Shown: positions 11,087 through 21,652, numbered from the stretch's first letter. The stretch is 64,000 nucleotides of DNA from Acrasis kona (GCA_026419775.2 JAOPGA020000191.1:62001-126000), one strand, 5' to 3'. Notes: generated from the letters alone by a model not told the origin. Numbers and translations: made by a program.

Positions 11087-12035
11087 ATGAAGAGGAGAGG
11101 ATGTAAGATGATTCTGATTCTCGTGTTGTTAACATGATGCAGCACTAGATTTTGAGGTACTTTCGGACAGAACAGAAATCGTGAAGACCGAAAAAACGTA
11201 TCCATTGGAACAGCACTTACAAACAAATGTTGAGAATGTTGTCATGTGTGAGGAAGTTGCAAGAGGTGGGTTCGCGACGGTCCATCGCGCAAACTTCAAC
11301 TCAAATATTGTTGCAGTCAAGAAGTTGTTAAGTATTAGGACCAAAAATGAAAAAGATAGGAGAAAGTTAAGGAAAGAGGTTTCAATAATGTGTGAGCTTA
11401 AGAGATTAGGTTTGTCCAATCATTTTGTTGATCTGATTGGTTACGACTTGAACTCTTTTAGCATAATAATGGAGTATATGGGCGGTGGCGATTTATACCG
11501 ATACCTGCAACGTACCAAACACACCATCGACCTTCACACAAAATTAAGTTGGGCTGTTGAACTGAGCGAGGCATTGCACATGTTACATAACGTCGGTTTC
11601 ATACATACTGACCTTAAGAGTCTTAATATTCTACTAGACTCAAGCCACACAAAGTTGAAAATTGGAGACTTGACGGATGTATGTTCCATTGAGGATTGTA
11701 AAAACATTGTATCACATGGCACGCCGTACTGGATGGCACCGGAAGTTATTCGTCAGGAGTCTTGTAATGAGAAATCCGACGTGTTCAGCCTCGGTGTCAT
11801 TTTATGGGAAATCATTACCCAAAGAAAACCGTACGAGGGGTACAACGCTCTTGAGGTTATAGAACTGATTGGCAACAAAAATGTTTGTAAACCATTCAGA
11901 CTTCAGATACCTGATGATGTTGATCCTAGGTATTCTAAAATCATTAAAATGTGTTGGTTGGAGGACCCAAGCCAAAGATCTTCTTCTGAACAAATATGGA
12001 AAATGTTGGTTGAAATAAAACACAACTTGAAATGA
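11087..12035 (+). CDS. Protein kinase, TKL-like, with altered HRD and DFG motifs
   Basis: Spliced as 11087-11102 and 11143-12035 (intron 40 nt), 302 aa. The 16-nt first exon MKRRG+S restores an ATG; the long frame alone has none before the catalytic domain. One kinase domain fills the protein. The Gly loop is ARGGFATVH (first Gly replaced), the ATP lysine is in VAVKKLL, and the alpha-C Glu is in LRKEVSIM. The catalytic loop is HTDLKSLN, so Thr replaces the Arg of HRD. The metal motif is DLT instead of DFG. GTPYWMAPEV and DVFSLGVILWE follow. The sequence looks like the TKL group common in amoebae. Asp and Asn catalytic residues are kept, so activity is likely but with non-RD regulation. Confidence 0.88.
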
Positions 12036-12061
12036 TGGATTATGTTTTATTTACATCTCTG

Positions 12062-12450
12062 TTATTCTTCTTCGTTTTTGGCCGCCATTCTCCTTAAACG
12101 GTCAATTTCTTGCTGCCTGCAGGGGTTAGTGATGTACGCAAAGTTGCTTACTTTTTCTTTAGATCAGTCTTTGCTTGCATTCTCGCTGGTGAATAATACA
12201 GTATGATTAAATATCTTCCCGCTACGTTGAATCCATTCAAAGCTTCCAGTGCAGCTTTGGCACCATATATGTCCTCGTAAACAACGAATGCTGTTCCTCT
12301 TGAATCATGGGCATTCCCTCTGCGAATCTGCCGTATTCCACCAAACTCTCCAAAAATATCATACATTTCTTCTGATGTGACTTTGGGAGGAAGATTTCTC
12401 ACATACAGAATTCTATTGACTTCCGGTGGTATCCTCTGCTTTCTGCTCAT
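12062..12450 (-). CDS. SF3B6: Splicing factor SF3B6 (p14), U2 snRNP branch-site RRM protein
   Basis: Spliced as 12152-12450 and 12062-12116 (intron only 35 nt), 117 aa. One RRM covers residues 12-90 with RNP2 ILYVRNLP and the RNP1 region [36 protein letters not shown] matches human p14 almost residue for residue. p14 sits against SF3B1 and contacts the branch-point adenosine. The last exon supplies a short Lys/Glu tail. The stop lies 26 bp from the convergent kinase stop, so the 3' UTRs must overlap. This is fitting context for a genome with very short introns that still need branch-point recognition. Confidence 0.95.
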
Positions 12451-12501
12451 TTATTTTGAACATAATATTAGTCAACCTCAAAAACTTTATTGACAAATAC
12501 A

Positions 12502-13310
12502 TTACAAAGAAGACATCCTGATACAACCATCAAGTCTTACGCACTCGCCATTAATCATTCCATTTGTGATCATAAAGTTAACCAAATCTGCGTACTCTTC
12601 TGGCTTACCAAATCTGTTTGGGAAAGGTACTTGCTTACTTAGCGAGGTGCGGGCTTTTTCGGGCAATAGGTTGAACATAGGTGTTTCAAAAAGTCCAGGT
12701 GCGATGGTGTTTACACGAATACCAGTCTTTGAAAATTCACGTGCAATAGGCAATGCCATGCTTACAACTGCACCCTTGCTAGCGGAGTATGCAGCCTGAC
12801 CAATTTGTCCTTCATATGCTGCAACGGATGCAGTATTGATTATTACACCTCTCTCACCATCATCAGTGACGGGCGCTTGTTTTAACATTTGTCTTGCAGC
12901 CAAGCGTAGTACGTTGAAAGTTCCATTTACGTTCACATCCATTACCTTCCTAATGAACTTTAATACAACAAATTTTAATCCACTTACTTGAATAATTCAA
13001 GGGGGTAAGGCTCTCCCTTGGAGCTCACCACTCTTGACGCAGAGCCGATGCCAGCACAGTTTACTACTGCATGAATAGCCCCATACTTTTCAACGGTTTT
13101 GTCAATAACATTTTGTACTGATTTTTCGCAGGTTACATCGCACTTGATGAATAGGGTGTCATGAAGTGACTCCTCTAATAATTTACCACGCTTCTCATCA
13201 AAATCTACAATTACAACATGTGCCCCCTCATCATGCATACGACGGACTGTGGCTTCTCCTAAACCTGATGCTGCACCAGTTACGATAATGGTTCTTCCAG
13301 ATATGTGCAT
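12502..13310 (-). CDS. Short-chain dehydrogenase, HSD17B10 / 3-hydroxyacyl-CoA dehydrogenase type 2-like
   Basis: Spliced as 12988-13310 and 12502-12949 (intron 38 nt), 256 aa. The Rossmann motif TGAASGLG is at residues 11-18, the NAD-selecting Asp ends strand 2 (VVIVDFD), and NCAGI follows. The catalytic Ser is in [11 protein letters not shown], with Tyr and Lys in YSASKG, then [10 protein letters not shown]. The C-terminus ([12 protein letters not shown]) matches human HSD17B10 closely. The family oxidises 3-hydroxy-2-methylacyl-CoA in mitochondrial isoleucine and branched fatty acid breakdown; in animals it is also part of mitochondrial RNase P. No strong presequence is visible. Confidence 0.93.
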
Positions 13311-13480
13311 TGTGTAAAATGTTGTAAATGGGTTGATAAAATAACCATCAAAGTAGGCACAGAATGAAACCTATCAGTCGCACATATGTGCGTATGCTAG
13401 ATACCTATTTGCTGTTGGAATAGAATTTGATGATGGGTTCACGTTAACAAATTGTTTATCATGACAAGTGGAGTTTTTAT

Positions 13481-14182
13481 TTACAACATGAATGGATGAT
13501 TAACATCTTCCTTTACGTCCTCAAAATATGGAATCGAACATACTCCTTTACGAAGCTTCGTTACAGTTAGATGTGAAGGTAATTCATAGTCAGCAAATTC
13601 AATATATAAAGAGTCCCTCTCCATAGCATTTAGTACACGATCAAACCATTTAATAAATAGACGATCTTTGTCGCTAGGCTCTTTTTTGAGGTTTTCAAGA
13701 GGATGTTTTTCTAGGAATGCGTCGGCCAGTTCTTTTGTAAATAGGTTAGGATTAATCCCAAATATATCAGGGTCGCTTGAACTGTACAAAAGTTCCATCT
13801 TGTTTGAACCAATCTGACAACGCCAATAACACCCTGAAGGAGAGAGACCTGCTCTGCAATTAACCACATAACCTCTTTTGTGAAGTTCTCTAACAAGGTT
13901 CAGAAGTTTTCTTTCTTTTGAAACGCATTCATTTAAAAATCCAGAAATAAATGCCCCACGTAAAGTTTTGGTGTTTTCGTTTGTTGATATATGGTAGTGC
14001 TCAATTAACTGTTCCCAGACTTGATCCTGCTGCATGATCCAATGGAAGTATCGACAAGTCGAAAAGATATTGATGATATCTTTTAATGGTAGATACATGA
14101 AGATCTCTTCTAATAGCTCTTGTGGTAACAAGACTTCATCAAAATTCGTCACCACAGTGAATCTAGAGGTGTCAAGATTCAT
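13481..14182 (-). CDS. F-box protein, 233 aa
   Basis: An F-box lies at about residues 17-58: LPQELLEEIFMYLPLKDIINIFSTCRYFHWI, with the characteristic LP, Leu spacing and the Cys/Trp end. The remaining 170 residues contain no recognised LRR, WD or kelch repeat; they include the segment RGYVVNCRAGLSPSGCYWRCQI and a C-terminal acidic part. F-box proteins link substrates to SCF ubiquitin ligases, with the C-terminal part choosing the substrate. Single exon. It diverges from the START-like gene across a 216-bp shared promoter region. Confidence 0.8.
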   Translation of the reverse strand: MNLDTSRFTVVTNFDEVLLPQELLEEIFMYLPLKDIINIFSTCRYFHWIMQQDQVWEQLIEHYHISTNENTKTLRGAFISGFLNECVSKERKLLNLVRELHKRGYVVNCRAGLSPSGCYWRCQIGSNKMELLYSSSDPDIFGINPNLFTKELADAFLEKHPLENLKKEPSDKDRLFIKWFDRVLNAMERDSLYIEFADYELPSHLTVTKLRKGVCSIPYFEDVKEDVNHPFML

Positions 14183-14344
14183 CGTTACAAATATATGATC
14201 AACCTTTCTTCTACCTCATTTTTATTTTCCACTACTTTCTTAATTCAAGTAAATGTTATAACAATGTCATGCATGAATATTCTGTTTAATTTTTCATGCG
14301 GTCAAATCCATCCGCGCTGTCCGACCGATATTATTGTAACGCTC

Positions 14345-14352
14345 TATAAAAG
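14345..14352 (+). promoter_or_regulatory. TATA box of the START-like gene
   Basis: TATAAAAG lies 47 bp upstream of the ATG at 14399, in the expected place for a core promoter with a short leader. It is the best TATA match in the divergent spacer 14183-14398. Confidence 0.5.
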
Positions 14353-14398
14353 ATGATCGGAAAAAAATCAAATTATCACCAAGATAAAACAACCAACA

Positions 14399-14821
14399 AT
14401 GACGCTCATAGGCAAGCAAACTGATATACCTTTTGACGTATTATGGCCAGTAATGGTGGAGAAGATATATCACCCCGAACGATTCCTGCCAGTAACAAAT
14501 GTCATCTCAAAAGATGTTCCAAAAACTGACGATCATGAAGCTCATGTTTATCGCGAAATGACTATGGGACCAAGAACGATCAAAGAAAGAATCTTTAGTG
14601 ATAAGGAAAAGGGAGTCATGAGGTTCGTTAATGTGGAGAATGGAGAGACAGTATATAACGCCTACTTTTTCGACAAAAAGAACATTGAATATTGGAAGGA
14701 AAGTAAAGACGGAGAGAGAATGGATCTACCAATTCCCCCAGGAAACGCACCTGGGCCTATTGACAAAACATACGAAAAAGCGCAAGAAGTGTTAGATAAG
14801 AAAAAACTAGAAGATAAATAA
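14399..14821 (+). CDS. START/SRPBCC-fold protein (DUF1857-like), 140 aa
   Basis: Single-domain protein. The beta-alpha-alpha start (IPFDVLWPVMVEKIYHPERFLP) and the strand pairs VYREMTMGPRTIKERIF and GVMRFVNVENG fit the small Bet-v-1-like helix-grip fold, closest in feel to DUF1857 proteins of fungi and bacteria. Such proteins bind hydrophobic ligands. No ligand can be inferred. A proline-rich segment (PIPPGNAPGP) precedes a charged C-terminal helix. A TATA box lies 47 bp upstream. It has no introns, and its stop is 26 bp from the convergent small gene at 14847. Confidence 0.6.
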   Translation: MTLIGKQTDIPFDVLWPVMVEKIYHPERFLPVTNVISKDVPKTDDHEAHVYREMTMGPRTIKERIFSDKEKGVMRFVNVENGETVYNAYFFDKKNIEYWKESKDGERMDLPIPPGNAPGPIDKTYEKAQEVLDKKKLEDK

Positions 14822-14846
14822 AATACAATCTTAAAAATCATTTGAA

Positions 14847-15146
14847 TTATTGTTTTTGTATAAATACCATCATCGGCTGTTTCGGTTTGTTTGTTGTAAA
14901 ATGTTTGTAAATTGAGCTCAAATTATGGTAATAATCTGAGTGTTGAACAGCAATAGCAGTTTCGTTGGTTAACAAGTTGCGTAACCAACTGAGAGAAGGA
15001 GCACACAATGTGGATGTACCGTAACCTTCAATAGGTACGAAGGTATGGCTCTTCTGGAGGAGGGTATAATCGAACAACGAGCATATTCCTCTTTGGAAGC
15101 GCTGTTGATAATACCCAAAATTTTTAGTTATAAATTGGCTCTTCAT
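14847..15146 (-). CDS. Hypothetical protein, 99 aa
   Basis: The open frame begins MKSQFITKNFGYYQQRFQRG, basic and amphipathic, compatible with a mitochondrial presequence, and continues with a mixed, non-repetitive composition. No membrane span or known motif is visible. It ends with KPKQPMMVFIQKQ. Support comes from plausible amino-acid use and its fit between neighbours. It could be spurious. Confidence 0.4.
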   Translation of the reverse strand: MKSQFITKNFGYYQQRFQRGICSLFDYTLLQKSHTFVPIEGYGTSTLCAPSLSWLRNLLTNETAIAVQHSDYYHNLSSIYKHFTTNKPKQPMMVFIQKQ

Positions 15147-15779
15147 GTACCACTGTGATGTGGTGTGTCAAGCTCAATTGATTTTTACTCTTTTCTAACT
15201 ACTAAATTTCATAAGAGCAAAGTAAGAGCTGCGATAATTCATAGTTTATTCTGGCTTGCAATAAAAAAGACCAATGGATATTGCTGCATGTTGTTCAAGA
15301 TAAGTCGATTTTTTTTGGAAAGGCCAACCCACTTTTGAGTATGGCAAACGAAAGGTTGACTAGTGCGTAGCATTACGGTGTTCAAAGAGATATACATTGT
15401 TAGTTCCTTCCATGGTTACAACTAACCATGATTGGTTGAGTTCAAGTAGTTGTAGAAATTATTGAGAAGGAGTTTAGTAATTCTAGTAGTAAAGGGGATA
15501 ATCGAAATCATTAAAGGTTGTTATTGTCTCTGATCCTATTGAGGCTATCACATGCCACTTGATTCATACAACATAAGAACTATGCTCTTTTGTGTTCTTA
15601 GTTTCAATGGGAGCATTATCTATAGTTAATTATAGTTCGCGGGCCCAAAGTTCACAAAAGGTACTGTAAGTTTCATGTGAACTAAATTATATCAGGACAT
15701 TACTTCGCAGACTTACCATATGTGTTCAAATCTTAGATATTAATAGCCATCTAAAGATGGAATGTCACTGGCAGTTTTG
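15147..15779. other. Intergenic region, no gene seen
   Basis: About 630 bp upstream of the cysteine-rich surface-protein gene. AT-rich, with stops in all frames, and I see no RNA gene, repeat array or transposon end. It probably holds the upstream control region of the plus-strand gene. Confidence 0.5.
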
Positions 15780-15787
15780 TATAAAAA
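15780..15787 (+). promoter_or_regulatory. TATA box of the cysteine-rich surface-protein gene
   Basis: TATAAAAA lies 43 bp upstream of the ATG at 15823. The reading frame is open back to an ATG at 15757, upstream of this box. The TATA position and the signal peptide after 15823 decide for the later start. Confidence 0.55.
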
Positions 15788-15822
15788 GAAAATTTGCACC
15801 GCAGCACTCTCATAAAAACAAC

Positions 15823-16950
15823 ATGAACACACTAATAAGAATACTACTCTTAACTTGCTTGGCAACATACACTCTCGCAGTAACATGCGTCGGTGGTACA
15901 CAGACTTGCGAAGCAGGGGATAAATGTTGTGGAACAGGTACTAATTCCTTTTGCTACAATCCAAATGCAAGCGAATGTTTCATAGATTCAAATGGCTCTC
16001 CACAATCGTGCGATGCAGGAAATGGATGGTGCAATAACAATTGCTACAACCCATTATGGCAGACTTGCTACCCGACCTCCACCGGCGGCCAAGTTACTTG
16101 TGAAAGCAAAGACAAGGTATGCGGAAGTGATTGCTATAACCCTAAGGATTTTTCCTGCCATACACTATCTACCGGCGCAACTACATTATGTAACTCAAAC
16201 ACCGTTTTATGCAAGGACCAGTGTATCGATCCTACTGCCCAGACGTGTGCCAAGGACTCTAAAGGCAACCTAGCCCTATGCAACGTTGGAAACGGTAACT
16301 GCAACGGCAATTGCTTTGATCCACAATGGCAAGCTTGTTTAAAAACTGAAAATGGTGGTGAGGTCACCTGCTCAAGCACTGACAAGGTATGCGGAGAAAG
16401 TTGCTACAACCCATTGGCCCAATCATGTTCAAAATCTCCTGAAGGCAAAGACATCAATTGCGCCATTGGAAGTGAAGCATGTGGAGAAGCTTGTTACAAC
16501 CCCTCAAACCAAGTTTGCTTGAAGGTCGATAATGGTGCATATATTGCTTGTGATGCTGGTTCAAAAGTGTGCGGTGGTTATTGCTACGATCCACAGTTTG
16601 ATGTTTGCGATCCTTCAACATCCACTGCATCACCAACTACCCAAGCTCCAACTTCAACTAAACCAAGCACTACCTCAATTCCATCTGAAACCGATGAACC
16701 TCAAACAACAGATGAGCCCCTAGTTGAAGAGCCTGAACCAACAATCACAACCACAACCACGACCACAACCACCACAACTAGCCCAACCTCCTCAACTAGC
16801 CCAACCTCCCCAACCAGTACCACAAGTTCACCTACCACCACTTTATCCCCAGACACCAAGAATGAGGAAGTTTCTGGATCGTCGTTTATTCAAATCACTT
16901 TGACAATAATGGGAGTTATTGCAGCATCTCTTTTACTTTTAGCATTATAA
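15823..16950 (+). CDS. Cysteine-rich CYNP-repeat surface protein, 375 aa
   Basis: Signal peptide (MNTLIRILLLTCLATYTLAV), then about eight tandem repeats of roughly 33 residues. Each follows C-x4-C-[YFI]-[ND]-P-x5-C with further Cys and Gly between; core versions are CYNP, CIDP, CFDP and CYDP. A Thr/Ser/Pro-rich stalk follows (about residues 265-345, including a poly-Thr tract), suited to heavy O-glycosylation. The end is a hydrophobic tail (ITLTIMGVIAASLLLLAL) preceded by a small-residue SGSS site, as in GPI-anchored proteins. The repeats resemble small cellulose/chitin-binding knots of amoebae and fungi. A wall, cyst-coat or adhesion role is inferred only. Start chosen from the TATA box and signal peptide. 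Confidence 0.85.
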   Translation: MNTLIRILLLTCLATYTLAVTCVGGTQTCEAGDKCCGTGTNSFCYNPNASECFIDSNGSPQSCDAGNGWCNNNCYNPLWQTCYPTSTGGQVTCESKDKVCGSDCYNPKDFSCHTLSTGATTLCNSNTVLCKDQCIDPTAQTCAKDSKGNLALCNVGNGNCNGNCFDPQWQACLKTENGGEVTCSSTDKVCGESCYNPLAQSCSKSPEGKDINCAIGSEACGEACYNPSNQVCLKVDNGAYIACDAGSKVCGGYCYDPQFDVCDPSTSTASPTTQAPTSTKPSTTSIPSETDEPQTTDEPLVEEPEPTITTTTTTTTTTTSPTSSTSPTSPTSTTSSPTTTLSPDTKNEEVSGSSFIQITLTIMGVIAASLLLLAL

Positions 16951-16984
16951 AGCAAAATAAAGACAAACAAATTTTATTTTATTT

Positions 16985-17879
16985 TTAGTTTGTAATAAGC
17001 TCATTGAATCTATCTATACTTTTATCGCTCTTGATTGTCTCAATCACGGACATGTCTGTTATTGCATCAAACCAATGTAAACTTGTATCATTAAAACAGT
17101 CATGTAAGTTACTCTTCGCATTTTTCTTCTTCTTTGTAACCAATGCATCAAAGCTCTTTTCATGCGTATTTTCGGCTAAGAGGGTAAATGGAGCAATTGT
17201 GTCATCTCTGTCGACATAATTTGAAAAGCTGTTACCTAAAATCAACAACAGATTTAAAGTATTTAAGTTGTGTTGTATGAGGTTGAGGTACATTTTTAGT
17301 GAACAATGTGGCATGAAGAATAATGTTTTTTGTGATACTTGTCTTTTGCACTCTTCATTCTTGTTTATCCACTTGAATGTTGTTTCAAAGTTTTGGTTAA
17401 TTGCATCCATAACTTGCGGAAGGAGTGCTTCATATCTCATTACCATCACTGGATCATATAGTTCATTTGTCAAGGTATTGAAATGTTTTGATAAAAGTAT
17501 CAAGCAGGCAGATTGGTATTGTGAAATGTTCGAGTCAATCATATCTCCAATGCCGAACGATACTAAGCTAAAACTCTCATTACCTACACATTTTGTGATT
17601 GTGGCTTTTCAAGAGTGTTAAATGCACACAAGGTTATATATTTACAAACTAACTCTGTAAAGAACGGGGAATCTTTTATCTCCTCCCTAACATGAATTAG
17701 CCACATCATTCAGCGTTCGCATACATGTGTTGTTTAATTTTACCACAAAACTTTACTGCATCAAACACATCATATGAATTCTCCTTCATCAGCACCATCT
17801 GCTTCTCCCTCGCCAACTTTACCTTCTTGGCATCGCTTGCATTCCTCTTCGTCTTGACTAACACAAATCCATCATCCAT
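16985..17879 (-). CDS. SRR1-like domain protein
   Basis: Spliced as 17725-17879, 17588-17686 and 16985-17567, giving 278 aa in frame. The first intron is 38 nt; the second would be only 20 nt (see finding). The start MDDGFVLVKTKR resembles the conserved N-terminus of SRR1 proteins (W/F-T-V-V-K-x-K/R). VSFGIGD followed by SQYQSACLILL is the SRR1 core, and LFFMPHCSLKMYLNLIQHN...LLILGNSFS is its signature C-terminal half. Plant SRR1 acts in circadian and light regulation; animal SRRD is linked to heme and clock control. The biochemical activity is unknown. A 62-nt alternative for intron 2 would shorten the linker to an unlikely length. Confidence 0.8.
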
Positions 17880-17918
17880 ACTTTACAACAACAATTCACA
17901 AACATCAAATTTATTAAT

Positions 17919-20900
17919 TTACATGACCAAGCAAGTCTGCGTTTTCACATTCACATTCATTCCATCCACCTTTACAACTGGCTTGTTTTCCATGGTTGAC
18001 AATCTATTAATATTCATAATAATGCCATTGGCTCTATCCCTCTCCATCATGGACTCCAGTTCATTCATTCTAATCACTGCCTGTCTAGCCTCCTCTTGCT
18101 TTTCCAAAAATCTCTTCTCCGCATCTCGTAATCTCTTACTATTCTCCTTTTCAATCATCTCCACTCTTCTATCGCTTCCCTCCTTTTCCTCTTGTAACAT
18201 TTTACTGAGGCCTTGTATTTGTAACGTGGCTCGTCTAATATGTCCCTCCGAATCACCTTCTTTGGGTGTTGGCGGTAATTCCGAAATCTTGTTTTCCGTG
18301 TCTCTTAGTTTTTTTTGTAAAGCTTCGATTTCTCGTTGTAATTTCTCTTTTTCGGACTCCAAGACACTCATTTTGAGTTGACTGTCATTGGTTGTGTTCA
18401 AGAGTTGTTGTAGTTTGGTTCTCATGGATTGATTATCGCTTGCCATTTGATTCACCATCATTTCGCCCTCACGTAACAAATCTTCGTATGAATTGGCGCC
18501 ATCACCATTTCCATTCGAAACGAACATTACATTTTCTTGTTTTTGAGTAACGTTACCAGCACCGCCTGCGCTACTCATGGGTCTGGAACCCGAAGTGATG
18601 GGTCTCACCATATCACTCGGTTTTGCAAACACTTCGAATTTGATTGCGCACGAATGTAAACAATCTACATCTTGTTTAGAAATTGATTTGATGTGAAACA
18701 AATGAACATAGGAGAATTCTGGACACATGGTCCTCTTTTCACACGTGGGCGTTTTTACAAAATCGGAATCACATGTCACGTTCAATGTGGATGGCATTTT
18801 GAATCGAACATGTGCATCGAGGCACTTATCGCTAGGAAGTCCTCTGGCCGATTTGACGCCGATTTGAAAACAAATTGTTTCTCCGATCAACAAATTCGAA
18901 TCAGCCACGTATTGATCGCTGATCACTTGTTTGGACGAGAAGTCAAACGGAGCGATGCTCACCAACAATTCGCCACAATTAGTGTTTCCGGTGTCGCTTA
19001 TGAGCGGAATCCAAATTTCGTTCATGTCCACATGATGACACAGTGGTTTCATGTACAGAACGCCTATGCCCACCATTCTACTTTGTTCTTCGTCGGGATC
19101 CCATAATGGATCCGATTCTCTGTCGATTACAACGGCGTTGCTTGCCTCTTGGTCGTATAAATATTTTTGATACATTTCTTGTAAAATGTAATAACGGTTT
19201 TTGAATTTTTCATAGTTCCATAAATAGTTCCGGTGTAATTCCTCGTCGATCACCTTGACTCCGATGTCTGTTCTTGTTTGTTCGTTGATGACGTCGTCGT
19301 TGAGAATGGAAATTAATTTCACCGAGAAGGTGACGGGTCTGTTCATCTCTTTGGCCATTGCATTCATTTCGGTGATCATTGGAATTAATTTCACTAATTT
19401 CTCCTCTAATTGAGATTTATCTTGCATGTCGCTTTTTCTTTTTGCTTGGAATTTTTCTGCCAATTCTCGTTGTTTGCGAGCTTCTTGTTCTAATACGAGC
19501 CTTTGTTTTTCGATTTCGTCTTGTTGTGCTTTGATGGCTTGTTCCGCTTCTCGTTGCTTTGCTTCCAATTGTGATTTGAGTTGCGAAAGTTCTCCTTCTT
19601 TACGAGCATCTGCTGATTCCATCAATTCCTTTTCCTTTCTCAAATACTCTTGTTCCATCTTTTTTTTTGCATTGAGCAATCTTTTTTTTTGTTGATCGAG
19701 CGCGCTTTGTTTCTCCAACTTTTCCTTCTCGATTTGTTCCTGTAGGGCTTTCATTCTTTCGTTCATCTCATCATCGGTCTTTTTATCTTCGATAATGTCC
19801 GTTATGCCTTGCTTCTCTGCTAATTCTCTTTGTGCGGAGTAATAATCTTGTGGACCTCCATCTTCGGAGCGGTTGGTGAGGGAACCGGCTGTGCTGGGAT
19901 CGCAGAATTTGAATACGTGATTGCTTCCGAAAATGATTCTTGACCCATGATTGACTTGGAATTTGTCGGTATTGACGCGTTCTCCATTCACAAAGACGGC
20001 GGCCTCAGATGAAGAAGGTGTCACGTAGATTTCACTGTCCTCATTGATGAATGTACAATGTGGGTTTTGTATTTTTACTCCACCAAGGGGTATATCTGGT
20101 GATGGCCCATCTTTTGTTCTGCGCCCTACCACTGTATTTCCTTTACGCAAATGAAACACAAGAGTTTCGTTCAATACAGGATCAAAATGTAGATTGGTAA
20201 GATACGGTGTCGTGTCGCCGTCTTGTATTTGATTGACCCCTGCTACTCTTAATACTTCATCTCTATCTACGGCTATTCTTCTGTTTCTTTCTGATTTTTC
20301 TTCTTCACTCATTTGCAATGAAGATATGATTCTTTGACTTTCCATTAATTGTTCCTTTAGTTTCTCCATCTCCTCCGATTTTGCAGGATCATCGATGTGT
20401 GAAGGACCTCCTCCACTTCCCAGTTGCCGCCTTAACGCCTCAACTTCAGCTTTTAGTTCTTTGATAATTCTTTCATTTGGGTCCTCGTTCACAACTGCTT
20501 TGTTCTTGATTTGCTTTGCTCTGTTTGCGTATTGTAAAGTACTTAATGTCTCCTGATAATTAGTGTCGGCAGGACTCAATGCTGCTATCATGATTGTCCT
20601 AGAGTTACCTCCTAGTGATTCCTTAATTAACCAAGTTAAAACAGAATCTCGATATGGAATGAAGATTTCTTTTCCAGCTGGTAGCTTCTTGCCTTTGTTT
20701 GCCGCTACGGCATTACCACGCTTTACCAGCGCTGCAATTACATTTCCTAGCGCAGAAAGACTCTTATTGATAGCACTTCCTTCTTTCAAACGATCTCCAG
20801 TTGCACCGGTATCTTTAGCCTTCTCACTACCTATTATTTTTATGATTGGTTTGATGTCAAAAATTATTACCTGCTAAATCTACAAGGGATATCTTACTAA

Positions 20901-21652
20901 CTTTATCGCTTGCAGTGCCCTTGTTTTTATCAACGATTGTTTGTGTTAAAATGATTTGGAAGATCGTGTGAGCTCTGCTGGAGTTGTTGTTCATATTTGT
21001 TGAAGCAACTGTTCTAGCTTTGGTTCCTTTATCCATCAACGATGAGATGTCATTGTAATTTGTAACTTTCATCACACATAAATCTTCTACATAAGGACCG
21101 GTGCTAGGATTTTCCCTCACTTTCAAGCCACCAGGTATATTACTGGATGGGTTGAATAGGTCGCGAACTTGTTCATTATAAATTTCAATCATGCTTGATT
21201 CAACTTTGAATGATAAGCTGTCAGTTTGCGATTCACTAATCCGACTGAAAATCTCTATGCATGAGCGAGGAACAATTCCAGTATCTTCACCATATCCAAC
21301 CATAGAGTAACTCTTACCAGAACCAGTTTGACCATACGCGAACAAGCAGCAGTTATATCCCTCCCAAGCATTTTCAAGTACTTTTTTACTTGTAATTTAA
21401 AAAAATCATATAAATTATCTTTACGTACCCCAGGTCGTTATAAACTCTTGTTTGATCAGCAAACTGAGCAGACGTCGAATCGTGAGAATAATAAGAGTAA
21501 TCAAAAGTAAATCTCTTCACTTCGTTGTTTTCTGGGTTTGTTATGCTAGTTTCATTTCCTTGCATTTCAATTATCATTTTCGCATTAAGACCTTTTTCTC
21601 TGTCATTGAAAGGCCTTACCCTCACCGCTACCTTAATAGCGTCATCACTCAT
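17919..21652 (-). CDS. Kinesin-3 (KIF1/Unc104-type) motor with FHA domain and C-terminal CAAX box
   Basis: Spliced as 21429-21652, 20871-21388 and 17919-20830 (introns 40 and 40 nt), 1217 aa. The motor domain is N-terminal (residues 1 to about 355) with IKVAVRVRPFN, P-loop GQTGSGKS, switch I SSRAHTIF and switch II DLAGSEKA. Neck coils follow, then an FHA domain at about 455-560 (VVGRRTKDG, NPHCTF, GSRIIFG), coiled coil, a KIF1B/DUF3694-like C2-type region, and a long coiled coil. There is no PH domain. The protein ends in Cys-Leu-Val-Met, a farnesyl-type CAAX box. The family hauls vesicles toward microtubule plus ends; here cargo membrane attachment may be through a prenyl group. The stop lies 39 bp from the SRR1-like ATG. 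Confidence 0.95.

Noticed and set aside
17725-18381. 218-aa plus-strand Ser/Phe/Leu-rich frame
   Set aside because: Antisense shadow of the kinesin-3 coiled coil and the SRR1-like first exon.
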